Origin: Micromonospora arborensis
Lineage (GTDB): Bacteria; Actinomycetota; Actinomycetes; Mycobacteriales; Micromonosporaceae
NCBI RefSeq assembly: GCF_003205615.1
Contig: NZ_PYBV01000019.1
Coordinates: 192,415-256,414 of the forward strand
Length of the DNA stretch: 64,000 nt
Direction of reading: 5' to 3'
This document shows, piece by piece, positions 6,254 through 14,023 of the stretch. The position numbers were made by a program, and so were the translations under genes. Position 1 is the first letter of the stretch, and each line of letters opens with the position of its first letter. Below the pieces are notes generated by a model, which made no database searches, was not told the origin of the DNA, and worked only from the letters and a program-made list of their open reading frames with translations.

Positions 6254-8506
6254 TCACAGTCCGCGATCGTCGGCAGCCGGACGGAACCGGCGCAGCCGCA
6301 GACTGTTGGCCACCACGAAGACCGAGGACAGCGCCATCGCGGCACCGGCGATCATCGGGTTGAGCAGCCCGGCGGCGGCCAGCGGCAGGGCCGCCACGTT
6401 GTAGCCGAACGCCCAGAACAGGTTGCCCCGGATGATGCCGAGCGTGCGCCGGGACAACCGGATGGCGTCCACGGCGGCGTCCAGGTCACCTCGAACGAGG
6501 GTGAGGTCGGACGCCTCGATCGCGACATCGGTGCCGGTGCCCATGGCCAGCCCCAGGTCGGCCTGGGCCAGCGCCGGGGCGTCGTTGACCCCGTCACCGA
6601 CCATCGCCACCGACCGCCCCTGCGCCTGGAGCCGCTTGACCACGTCGACCTTTCCGGCCGGCAGCACCTCGGCGATCACCTCGTCGATGCCCACCTCGGC
6701 GGCGATCGCGCGAGCCACCGTGGTGTTGTCCCCGGTCAGCAGGACCGGGGTGAGCCCCAGCGCCCGCAGCCGGGCCACCGCCGCCCGGCTGGTCGGCCGA
6801 ACCACGTCGGCGACCGCGAGCACGCCTCGGGCCCGGCCGTCCCAACCCGCGACGATCGCCGTACGACCGGCGGCCTCCGCCTCGCTGACAGCCCGCTCGA
6901 CCTCCGGCGGTACGTCGATCTCGCGCGCACGCAGCAGCCGGGCACGGCCGACCAGCACGACACGCCCGTCGACCGTGCCGGTCACGCCCAGCCCTTCGAG
7001 GTTGGTGAAGCCCGTCACGGGGGTCAGCGGCCCGGCCTCGGAGGCGCCCGCCGCGACCGCTCGGGCGATCGGATGCTCGGAGGCGGCCTCGACCGCCCCC
7101 GCGAGCCGGAGCAGCTCGGCCCGGTCCTCGCCACTCGCCGGCACCACGTCCACCAGGGTCATCCGGCCGGACGTGACGGTGCCGGTCTTGTCCAGCACCA
7201 CGGTGTCCACCCGGCGGGTCGACTCCAGCACCTCCGGCCCCTTGATCAGCACACCGAGTTGGGCGCCCCGGCCGGTGCCGACCAGCAACGCGGTCGGGGT
7301 GGCCAGGCCGAGCGCGCAGGGGCAGGCGATGATCAGCACGGCCACGGCGGCGGTGAACGCCGCGGTCGGGCCGGCCCCGTTACCGAGCCACCAGCCGAGC
7401 GTGCCGACGGCGAGGGTGATGACGATCGGCACGAAGACGCCGGAGATCCGGTCCGCCAACCGCTGCACGGCCGCCTTGCCGCTCTGCGCCTGCTCGACCA
7501 GGTCGGCCATTCGGGCGAGCTGGGTGTCCGCGCCGACCCGGGTGGCGCTGACGATCAGCCGACCGCCCGCGTTGATGGTGGCGCCGACCACACCGTCACC
7601 CGGACCGACCTCGACCGGCACCGACTCGCCGGTGAGCATGCTGGCGTCGACGGCGGAGCTACCCTCGTCGACCACGCCGTCGGTGGCGATCTTTTCCCCG
7701 GGGCGGACCACGAACCGGTCACCGACGGTGAGCTGCTCCACGGGGATCAGGGTCTCCACCCCGTCGCGCAGCACCGCCACCTCCTTGGCGCCGAGTTCGA
7801 GCAGGGCGCGCAGGGCCGCACCGGCGGTCCGCTTGGATCGCGCCTCGAAGTAGCGGCCGGCCAGGATGAACACGGTCACCCCGGCGGCCGCCTCCAGGTA
7901 GATGTTGCCGGCGCCGTCGGTGCGGGTGATGTCGAGGCGGAACGGGTGCGTCATCCCCGGCATGCCGGCGTCACCGAAGAAGAGCGCCCAGAGCGACCAG
8001 CCGAACGCGGCCAGGGTGCCGAGTGAGACCAGCGTGTCCATGGTTGCCGCGCCGTGCCGCAGGTTCGTCCAGGCGGCCCGGTGGAACGGCAGCCCACCCC
8101 AGACCACCACCGGGGCGGCCAGGGTCAGCGACAGCCACTGCCAGTAGTCGAACTGCCAGGCCGGGACCATGGCCAGCAGGACCACCGGCACGCTCAGCGC
8201 CACCGAGACCCAGAGCCGGGTACGCGGGCCCTCCAACGGATCCGCCGCCGGCTCGGCGGTCGGTGGGGCCGGCAGCGCAGCCTGGTAGCCGGTCTTCTGC
8301 ACGGTCTCGATCAGGTCGTCCGGCGTGACGCCGTCGGCGTACCGGACGGTCGCCTTCTCGGTGGCGTAGTTGACGGTGGCGCTCACCCCGTCCATCCGGT
8401 TGAGCTTCTTTTCGATCCGGGCGGCGCAGGCGGCACAGGTCATCCCGCCGATCGCCAACTCGATCCGGTTCGGCGCCTCGGGCAGCGGTCTGCCGGTGGT
8501 GGTCAT
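6254..8506 (-). CDS. copA: Copper-exporting P1B-type ATPase CopA
   Basis: A 750-aa heavy-metal P-type ATPase. An N-terminal HMA domain carries GMTCAACAAR (Cys24 and Cys27). Six to eight transmembrane helices include the metal-binding CPC motif (IACPCALGLATP, about residue 395), the signature of P1B-1 Cu(I) pumps. Also present are the phosphorylation site DKTGTVTSG (about 438), the HP motif (SEHPIARA) and the GDGVNDAPAL hinge. It pumps Cu(I) (or Ag(I)) out of the cytoplasm. It is third in the operon copZ - membrane protein - copA with 12-13 nt gaps, which should be controlled by the divergent CsoR. Confidence 0.95.
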   Translation of the reverse strand: MTTTGRPLPEAPNRIELAIGGMTCAACAARIEKKLNRMDGVSATVNYATEKATVRYADGVTPDDLIETVQKTGYQAALPAPPTAEPAADPLEGPRTRLWVSVALSVPVVLLAMVPAWQFDYWQWLSLTLAAPVVVWGGLPFHRAAWTNLRHGAATMDTLVSLGTLAAFGWSLWALFFGDAGMPGMTHPFRLDITRTDGAGNIYLEAAAGVTVFILAGRYFEARSKRTAGAALRALLELGAKEVAVLRDGVETLIPVEQLTVGDRFVVRPGEKIATDGVVDEGSSAVDASMLTGESVPVEVGPGDGVVGATINAGGRLIVSATRVGADTQLARMADLVEQAQSGKAAVQRLADRISGVFVPIVITLAVGTLGWWLGNGAGPTAAFTAAVAVLIIACPCALGLATPTALLVGTGRGAQLGVLIKGPEVLESTRRVDTVVLDKTGTVTSGRMTLVDVVPASGEDRAELLRLAGAVEAASEHPIARAVAAGASEAGPLTPVTGFTNLEGLGVTGTVDGRVVLVGRARLLRAREIDVPPEVERAVSEAEAAGRTAIVAGWDGRARGVLAVADVVRPTSRAAVARLRALGLTPVLLTGDNTTVARAIAAEVGIDEVIAEVLPAGKVDVVKRLQAQGRSVAMVGDGVNDAPALAQADLGLAMGTGTDVAIEASDLTLVRGDLDAAVDAIRLSRRTLGIIRGNLFWAFGYNVAALPLAAAGLLNPMIAGAAMALSSVFVVANSLRLRRFRPAADDRGL

Positions 8507-8518
8507 CGTCTGGTCCCG

Positions 8519-9475
8519 TCAGTTGTGCCCGTGCCCGGGGGTGCCATGGTCGGCACCGCCGGTCGGCGCGGGTCCGCTCGGGTTGCTTCCGGTCGGCGGG
8601 GCGTCGGCCGGCGGGGTGCCGGTGCTGACGGTGAACTCGGCGGTGTGCACCGCTCCACCGTGCCGGAAGTCGAGGTAGAGCCGATAGCTGCCCACCGAGG
8701 GCACCTCGGCGAGGAAGGTGACGGCCGGGCCGGGCCGGGTCCGTCCGTCGCCCGGCGTCCCGTCCGGGTGCACATGCAGGTATGCCAGGTCACCCCGGCG
8801 CAGTGCCACCAGGTGCCCGTACGCGCCCAGGTAGGGCTCCAGGTCGGTGACCGGCTGCCCGTTCCGGCTGATGCTGAGGGTGAGCGGTGACGTGCGGCCG
8901 GGCTGCGGCGTGCCGGTCAGGGTGACCGTGTAGCCGTCGACGGTGGTGCTGGTAGCCGGGGCGGGCAACGGCCGTTCGGTCAGCGCACCGGGGATGGTCA
9001 CGTCCACGCCGAGGGTCAGCGGGTCACCCCCGGTCGGGGTGAAGTCGGCGAACGCCCGCCACTGCCCTGGGCCAGCCAGTGGGGTGGCGACCCGCCAGGT
9101 GCCGTCGGTGGCCAGGTCGGGGTGCACGTGGCGGAAACCGGAGAGGTCCCGTCGGGCGACGATCAGGTGCATCTGCTTGTCGTGCGCCACGTCGTACCGG
9201 GTCACCGGCTGGCCGTCCGGCCCGGTGATCCGGAAGGCGAACTCGTCGGCCTGGGCGTCGACCGGGTCGAGGGTGTAGCCGCGGTCGGAGACGAGCAGGC
9301 CGCCGGGGAGCCGGTCGGCTGCCTCGTCCGGTTCTTCCGTCGCGCTGGCGGCAGCACCGTCGTGCCGGCCCTCGACGACGGGGGCGCGGTCGACCGCGCG
9401 GCCGATCCCGTAGGTCGCGCTGAAGACCGCCGCGAGGCCGACAGCGAACCCGGCCAGTCTCGTCACCGTGCGCAT
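8519..9475 (-). CDS. Membrane-anchored copper-operon protein with HxH motifs
   Basis: A 318-aa protein with an N-terminal signal-anchor (MRTVTRLAGFAVGLAAVFSA). Extracellular beta-rich domains follow, with His motifs FRHVHPDL, YLHVHPDG and HLIVARRD that could bind metal. The C-terminus is Pro/Gly/His-rich (ADHGTPGHGHN). ATG 9475 is preceded by AGAGGG; the frame stays open further upstream but is antisense-like there and overlaps copZ. This gene is commonly found between copZ and copA in actinomycetes, without an assigned function. Its place suggests extracytoplasmic copper binding or delivery; that is inference. Confidence 0.82.
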   Translation of the reverse strand: MRTVTRLAGFAVGLAAVFSATYGIGRAVDRAPVVEGRHDGAAASATEEPDEAADRLPGGLLVSDRGYTLDPVDAQADEFAFRITGPDGQPVTRYDVAHDKQMHLIVARRDLSGFRHVHPDLATDGTWRVATPLAGPGQWRAFADFTPTGGDPLTLGVDVTIPGALTERPLPAPATSTTVDGYTVTLTGTPQPGRTSPLTLSISRNGQPVTDLEPYLGAYGHLVALRRGDLAYLHVHPDGTPGDGRTRPGPAVTFLAEVPSVGSYRLYLDFRHGGAVHTAEFTVSTGTPPADAPPTGSNPSGPAPTGGADHGTPGHGHN

Positions 9476-9488
9476 GCCGGCCCTCTGC

Positions 9489-9698
9489 TCACGCGTCGAC
9501 GAGGTCGTAGCCGGCCTCGTCGACAGCGGCCCGGACGACCTGCACGTCCAGCGGCTCGTCGCTGCTGACGGTGACCCGGCCGGCGGCGAGGTCGACCTGG
9601 ACGTCACGCACACCCGCGATGGCGCCGACCTCGGCGCTGACCGCGCTGACGCAGTGCCCACAGGTCATGCCCTGCACCTGGTACGTCGTGTTGACCAT
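9489..9698 (-). CDS. copZ: Copper chaperone CopZ (HMA domain)
   Basis: A 69-aa single-domain heavy-metal-associated protein with the ligand motif GMTCGHCVSAV (Cys13 and Cys16) and the beta-alpha-beta-beta-alpha-beta ferredoxin-like pattern. It carries Cu(I) to CopA. First gene of the operon; GGGAG lies 8 nt upstream of the ATG. The promoter and CsoR-type palindromes are in 9699-9794. Confidence 0.93.
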   Translation of the reverse strand: MVNTTYQVQGMTCGHCVSAVSAEVGAIAGVRDVQVDLAAGRVTVSSDEPLDVQVVRAAVDEAGYDLVDA

Positions 9699-9716
9699 CG
9701 GATCGTCTCCCTAAGA

Positions 9717-9787
9717 GGTACCGGTACCCGGTGGGGGTATCCCACCAGCAATGCACCGTACCATACCCCCCAGGGGTAGGCTATCCT
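9717..9787. promoter_or_regulatory. Divergent copZ/csoR promoter with CsoR-type operators
   Basis: Three palindromes lie in this 71-bp stretch. GGTACCGGTACC (9717-9728) is perfect. GTGGG-GGTAT-CCCAC follows at about 9731-9745. TACCCC-CCA-GGGGTA is at 9764-9778. The last matches the G/C-tract plus TA ends typical of CsoR operators. TATCCT (9782-9787) is 7 nt from the csoR ATG, so csoR is likely leaderless and its -10 box abuts the operator, consistent with autorepression. Confidence 0.78.
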
Positions 9788-9794
9788 GGTCGCC

Positions 9795-10091
9795 ATGACC
9801 GCTCCCACCCCGATCCGCGGGTACACCGCCAGCAAGGACCAGCTGCTCGCGCGACTCCGCCGAGTCGAGGGGCAGGTCCGTGGCATCGAGAAGATGGTCG
9901 ACGACGACCGCTACTGCATCGACGTGCTCACCCAGATCTCCGCGATCCAGGCCGCACTCGACAAGGTGGCGCTGGGGCTGCTCGACGGGCACGCCCGGCA
10001 CTGCATGCACGAGGGGGCGGCCGAGGGCAGGGCCGATGAGATGGCGACCGAGATGATGGCGGCAGTCGGCCGACTGATGAAGCGCGGCTGA
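9795..10091 (+). CDS. csoR: Copper-sensing repressor CsoR
   Basis: A 98-aa all-helical DUF156/CsoR protein. The Cu(I) ligand set is complete: Cys41, His66 and Cys70, with the same spacing (25 and 4) as Cys36, His61 and Cys65 of M. tuberculosis CsoR. Cu(I) binding releases it from DNA. It is divergent from copZ-copA and convergent with the CopB-type ATPase. Its TGA lies inside the left arm of the shared terminator hairpin. Confidence 0.95.
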   Translation: MTAPTPIRGYTASKDQLLARLRRVEGQVRGIEKMVDDDRYCIDVLTQISAIQAALDKVALGLLDGHARHCMHEGAAEGRADEMATEMMAAVGRLMKRG

Positions 10092-10129
10092 CGGCCCTCA
10101 GTCCGGTGCCGAGCCGAGGGCCGTCAGCC
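10086..10129. terminator. Bidirectional terminator shared by csoR and the CopB-type gene
   Basis: GGCTGACGGCCCTC (10086-10099) pairs perfectly with 10116-10129. The csoR stop codon (10089-10091) and the complement of the opposing gene's stop (10124-10126) occupy mirrored positions in the two arms. Confidence 0.85.
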
Positions 10130-12190
10130 CGGCCCCGGGCCAAGACGCACCCGACGCAGCAACTGCGCGTTGAGCGCCACCACGATGGTGGAGGCGGACA
10201 TCAGCAGCGCGGCAAGCGCCGGGCTCAACGCCACGCCGCCCCCGGCCAACACCCCCGCCGCCAGCGGCAGCGCCACCACGTTGTAGCCCGCCGCCCAGGC
10301 CAGGTTCTGGCGCATCTTCTGGTAGGACGCCCGGGACATCCGTAAGACGGCACCGACCCCGCGCGGGTCCGACGAAGCCAGCACCACGCCCGCGGACTCG
10401 ATCGCCACGTCGGTGCCCGCGCCGATCGCGATGCCGACGTCCGCTCGGGCCAACGCGGGCGCGTCGTTCACCCCGTCGCCGACCATCGCCACGGTCAACC
10501 CCCGCCGCTGAAGCTCGGCCACCCGTTCATCTTTCTCCGCCGGCAGCACCTCGGCGAAGACCTCGTCGACGCCGGGCCGGAAGCCGAGGTCGGCCGCGAC
10601 CGCGTCGGCCACCGACCGGGCGTCACCCGTGATCATGGCGATGGTCCGAACACCTGCGGCACGCAGCTCGTCGACGGCCCGCCGAGCCTCCGGACGCACC
10701 TCGTCGGTCAACGCGAACGCGCCGAGCACGGTCTCCGGCAGGCGCACCAGGTGCAGCACCGCGGCGCCCCGCGCCGACCACCGCGCGGTCGCCGCCTCCA
10801 ACTCCGCCGGGAGCGACAGGCCCAGTTCCCGCAGCAGCGCCGGCCCACCCACCGCGTACTCCGTACCCTCGATGGTGGCCTGCACCCCGCGGCCCGGCAA
10901 TGACCGGAACCCGGCGGCGGGGGCCGGGCCGGCGGCCCCCGCCGCCGCCACGATCGCCCGAGCCAGCGGATGCTCACTGTCCGACTCGACGCCAGCCGCG
11001 ATCCGCAGCACCTCGTCCCGCTCGGCGCCGGAGGCCGGCACCAGGTCCGTGACGGCGTGCTCGCCCCGGGTCAGCGTGCCGGTCTTGTCGAAGAGCACCG
11101 CGTCGACCGTCCGCATCCGCTCCAACGCCAACCGGTCCTTGACCAGGATTCCGGACCGCGCGGCCAGCGCGGTGGAGAGTGCGACGACCAGCGGGATGGC
11201 CAGACCCAGTGCGTGCGGGCAGGCGATGACCAGGACGGTGACCGCGCGGACCACCGCCTCGTCGGGATCGCCGAGCGCGGTCCACACCAGCACGGTCAAC
11301 ACTGCGGTACCGGTGGCCACGTAGAACAGCGCCGCGGCGAACCGATCGGCGAGCAGTTGGGCCCGCCCGCCGGAACCCTGGGCCTGCGCGACCATGCGCT
11401 GGATGCCGGCGAGCGCGGTCTGCTCACCCACCGCCTCGACGCGGACCCGGACCACCGAGTCGGTGGCGACGGTGCCGGCCACCACCCGATCGCCCACCGA
11501 CCGGACGACCGGTCGCGACTCGCCGGTGATCATCGACTCGTCCAATTCCGCAGCGCCGTTCACGATCCGACCGTCCGCCGGCACCCGACTTCCCGGGCGG
11601 ACCAGCACCACGTCGCCGACGCGCAGGCCGGTCACCGGAACCGCCTCGACCCGTCCGTCGGCGGCCACCCGCTCGGCCTCGTCCGGCAGCAGCGCGGCCA
11701 GCGCCGCGAGCGCCCCCCGGGCCTGCCCGATGGCCTTCATCTCCTGCCAGTGCCCGAGCAGCATGATGGTGACCAGCGCGGCCAACTCCCACCAGAAGTC
11801 CAGGTCGAAGACCCCCACGCTGGTGGCCAGTGACGCGGTGTACGCGACGGTGATCGCCATCGCGACCAGCAACATCATGCCGGGCGACCGGTCCCGCACC
11901 TCCCGCACAGCACCGACCAGGAACGGCCAACCGCCCCACCAGAACACCACCGAGCCGAGCACCGGGCCAACCCAGGAACGGGCCGGGACGTCCCAGTTCA
12001 GACCGAGCTGATCCGCCACGAGGTGACTGGCCAGGACCACCGGAACGGTGAGCACCAGGCAGGCCCAGAACCGGAGACGGAACAACTCCGGATCGTGCCC
12101 GGCGTGCCTGTCGTGCCCGGCGTGCTGGACAGTCGCGCCCGGGGCATCGTGCTGCTGGCGGCCGGGGTCGGGCGGCGACGAAGCGGGCAT
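10124..12190 (-). CDS. copB: CopB-type (CPH) heavy-metal P-type ATPase
   Basis: A 688-aa P1B-type ATPase without an HMA domain. Instead it has a His-rich cytoplasmic N-terminus (QQHDAPGATVQHAGHDRHAGHD). The transmembrane metal site is CPH (IACPHALGLAIP, about residue 320), typical of CopB/P1B-3 pumps linked to Cu(II) or Cu(I)/Ag(I). DKTGTLTRG, SEHPLARA and GDGVNDAPAL are intact. Start uncertain: ATG 12190 and ATG 12286 both have GGAGG only 1-2 nt upstream; the residues between them look unconserved, so I use 12190. It gives a second copper pump separate from the CsoR operon, though its own promoter region (12191-12352) shows no CsoR palindrome. Confidence 0.9.
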   Translation of the reverse strand: MPASSPPDPGRQQHDAPGATVQHAGHDRHAGHDPELFRLRFWACLVLTVPVVLASHLVADQLGLNWDVPARSWVGPVLGSVVFWWGGWPFLVGAVREVRDRSPGMMLLVAMAITVAYTASLATSVGVFDLDFWWELAALVTIMLLGHWQEMKAIGQARGALAALAALLPDEAERVAADGRVEAVPVTGLRVGDVVLVRPGSRVPADGRIVNGAAELDESMITGESRPVVRSVGDRVVAGTVATDSVVRVRVEAVGEQTALAGIQRMVAQAQGSGGRAQLLADRFAAALFYVATGTAVLTVLVWTALGDPDEAVVRAVTVLVIACPHALGLAIPLVVALSTALAARSGILVKDRLALERMRTVDAVLFDKTGTLTRGEHAVTDLVPASGAERDEVLRIAAGVESDSEHPLARAIVAAAGAAGPAPAAGFRSLPGRGVQATIEGTEYAVGGPALLRELGLSLPAELEAATARWSARGAAVLHLVRLPETVLGAFALTDEVRPEARRAVDELRAAGVRTIAMITGDARSVADAVAADLGFRPGVDEVFAEVLPAEKDERVAELQRRGLTVAMVGDGVNDAPALARADVGIAIGAGTDVAIESAGVVLASSDPRGVGAVLRMSRASYQKMRQNLAWAAGYNVVALPLAAGVLAGGGVALSPALAALLMSASTIVVALNAQLLRRVRLGPGPG

Positions 12191-12352
12191 TCCTCCAACA
12201 TGCCCGGCCGGGGACCGGCACGCGGGCGGTTCAGCCACCGACACCCCCGGTGACGACCGGCATGCCCGATCCGCGCCGGTTAGCATTCCCTCCGACAGTG
12301 AGCCGACCAGCCCGCCGACACGTACCCGCACCGGAACGTTGGGAGTCTCACC

Positions 12353-13723
12353 TTGGGTTCCGGCCACACCCACACCGCTTCGTCCGCCCCGCCCCGGGTA
12401 CGACGGATCCTCGTCCTGACGGTGGTGCCCCTCTTCGTCGCCACCGTGCTCGCCGCGGTGCTGCTCTGGCCACGCGGTGGGTCACCGCAGACCGATGGCG
12501 GTGCGGACGTGCCGCGTTATCCCGGCACGGTGACCCGGGTGGTGACCGAGCCGTGCCCGCCGACACCGTCGGCCCCCGAGGGCACACCGACGGCCGGCGG
12601 CGGGCGGTGCGGCACGGTCGACGTCCGGGTGGACGACGGGCCGACCGCCGGCCGGCAGGTGCGGACACCGGTGCCCGACGGGCCCGGCGCACCTCGGGTC
12701 GACGTCGGCGACGAGGTCATCCTGGTCGAGCTGACCGATCCGACCGATCCCACAGTCAGCAACTGGAACATCGCCGAGCACCAGCGCGGCACCCCGATGG
12801 TGTGGCTGGCGGTGGTCTTCGCGGCCGCGATCGTCGCGTTCGGTCGGTGGCGGGGTCTGGCCGCGCTCGCCGGGTTGGCCGCCAGCTTCGCCATTCTGCT
12901 GACGTTCGTGCTGCCGGGCATCGGCGCTGGTAGATCACCACTACTGGTGGCGGTGGTCGGCGCGGCCCTGATCATGTTCGTGGTGCTCTATCTGACGCAC
13001 GGGGTCACCGCGCAGACCTCGGTCGCGGTGCTCGGCACCCTGGGCAGCCTGGTGCTGACCGGGGTGCTCGCCACCATCGCCACGGCCACGACCCACCTCA
13101 CCGGCTTCGGCAGCGAAGACGCCACCACCCTGTCGATGTTCCAGGGCGACGTGGACCTGCACGGTCTGCTGCTCGCCGGGATCATCATCGGATCGCTCGG
13201 GGTACTCGACGACGTGACGGTCACCCAGGCGGCCACCGTCACCGAGCTGGCGAACGCCAACCCCGGGCTGACCCGGTTGCAGCTCTACCGCGCGGCCACC
13301 CGGGTTGGCCGCGCGCACATCGCCTCCACTGTCAACACCATCGTGCTGGCGTACGCGGGCGCGTCGCTACCCCTGCTGCTCCTGCTCACCGCCGACTCGC
13401 GGCCGATCGGGCAGCTCCTCACCAGTGAGTTCCTCGCGCAGGAGATCGTCCGCAGCGCGGTCGCCACACTCGGTCTGATCGCCGCCGTGCCGCTGACCAC
13501 CGGGCTGGCCGCGGTGGTGACCGCCGCCGGGCGTACGGCTTCCCCACCGTCCACCGACGCTCCCGCCTCGCGGCCCCAACCGGACCGCGCGGAGGCACTG
13601 GCCGCACTCGTCGCACCGCGAACGGGTCACCCCGACGAGCCGGATCAGACGCGGACGCCACCCCCGTCCTCCGCCACCGGCGGATGGCCGGAGTCGGGCA
13701 GGAGCACGGATCCGGCATGGTGA
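12353..13723 (+). CDS. YibE/F-family membrane protein
   Basis: A 456-aa protein. A signal-anchor helix (RILVLTVVPLFVATVLAAVLLW) is followed by an extracytoplasmic beta-rich domain (about residues 40-135), then about seven transmembrane helices with the YibE/F core (GVLDDVTVTQAATVTELANANP). The C-terminus is Pro-rich and cytoplasmic. Function is unproven in any organism I know of. The TTG start has GGGAG at 12341-12345, about 7 nt upstream. It is divergent from the CopB-type gene, but nothing ties it to copper. Confidence 0.88.
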   Translation: MGSGHTHTASSAPPRVRRILVLTVVPLFVATVLAAVLLWPRGGSPQTDGGADVPRYPGTVTRVVTEPCPPTPSAPEGTPTAGGGRCGTVDVRVDDGPTAGRQVRTPVPDGPGAPRVDVGDEVILVELTDPTDPTVSNWNIAEHQRGTPMVWLAVVFAAAIVAFGRWRGLAALAGLAASFAILLTFVLPGIGAGRSPLLVAVVGAALIMFVVLYLTHGVTAQTSVAVLGTLGSLVLTGVLATIATATTHLTGFGSEDATTLSMFQGDVDLHGLLLAGIIIGSLGVLDDVTVTQAATVTELANANPGLTRLQLYRAATRVGRAHIASTVNTIVLAYAGASLPLLLLLTADSRPIGQLLTSEFLAQEIVRSAVATLGLIAAVPLTTGLAAVVTAAGRTASPPSTDAPASRPQPDRAEALAALVAPRTGHPDEPDQTRTPPPSSATGGWPESGRSTDPAW

Positions 13724-13790
13724 CACTCCGCAGCGTGACCAGATGAGCAGCCAACGTGAGAACCGCGTCACTGGTCACGCAACGCTATGG

Positions 13791-13807
13791 CGAAAAGACA
13801 CTTTTCG
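13791..13807. other. Small perfect AT-containing hairpin
   Basis: CGAAAAG (13791-13797), ACA, CTTTTCG (13801-13807) between the YibE/F gene and the riboswitch. It may terminate the former or be part of the promoter region of the latter. Confidence 0.4.
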
Positions 13808-13839
13808 TCGGCAGCCAGGCGTAGCTCAGTAGGTCGGCT

Positions 13840-14010
13840 CTCGGGTAACCTCGCTGCCGGTTACCGATGAAGGCGCGAAGCGGCGCCTGCGGTGCCGCCG
13901 CCCAATCGCCAACCGGCGAACCGGGGACCCAGGTACGTGGGGTGAATCCGCGTCAGCGGTAGGGGCCACTTCCGCCCCGAACCCGTCAGCTAACCCGGTC
14001 GGCGGTCGAC
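13840..14010 (+). promoter_or_regulatory. c-di-AMP riboswitch (ydaO/yuaA class)
   Basis: The 3' half carries the conserved ydaO blocks in order: CCGGGGACCCAGG, GGGGTGAATCCGCG, the GGTAGGG-type segment, then CCGAACCCGTCAGCTAACC and GGTCGGCGG. The variable 5' half has paired GC stems. It ends 14 nt before the start codon of a secreted cell-wall-type protein. In actinobacteria this class sits before rpf and NlpC/P60-type hydrolase genes and usually turns expression off when c-di-AMP is high. Exact 5' end approximate. Confidence 0.9.
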
Positions 14011-14023
14011 GGAAGGGAACATT

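Noticed and set aside
6179..8026. 615-codon plus-strand frame opposite copA
   Set aside because: Antisense shadow; copA has complete catalytic motifs and the opposite frame has none.
13815..13838. tRNA-like start GCGTAGCTCAGTAGGT
   Set aside because: It imitates a tRNA D-arm, but no acceptor stem, anticodon arm or T-arm follows; the sequence leads into the c-di-AMP riboswitch.
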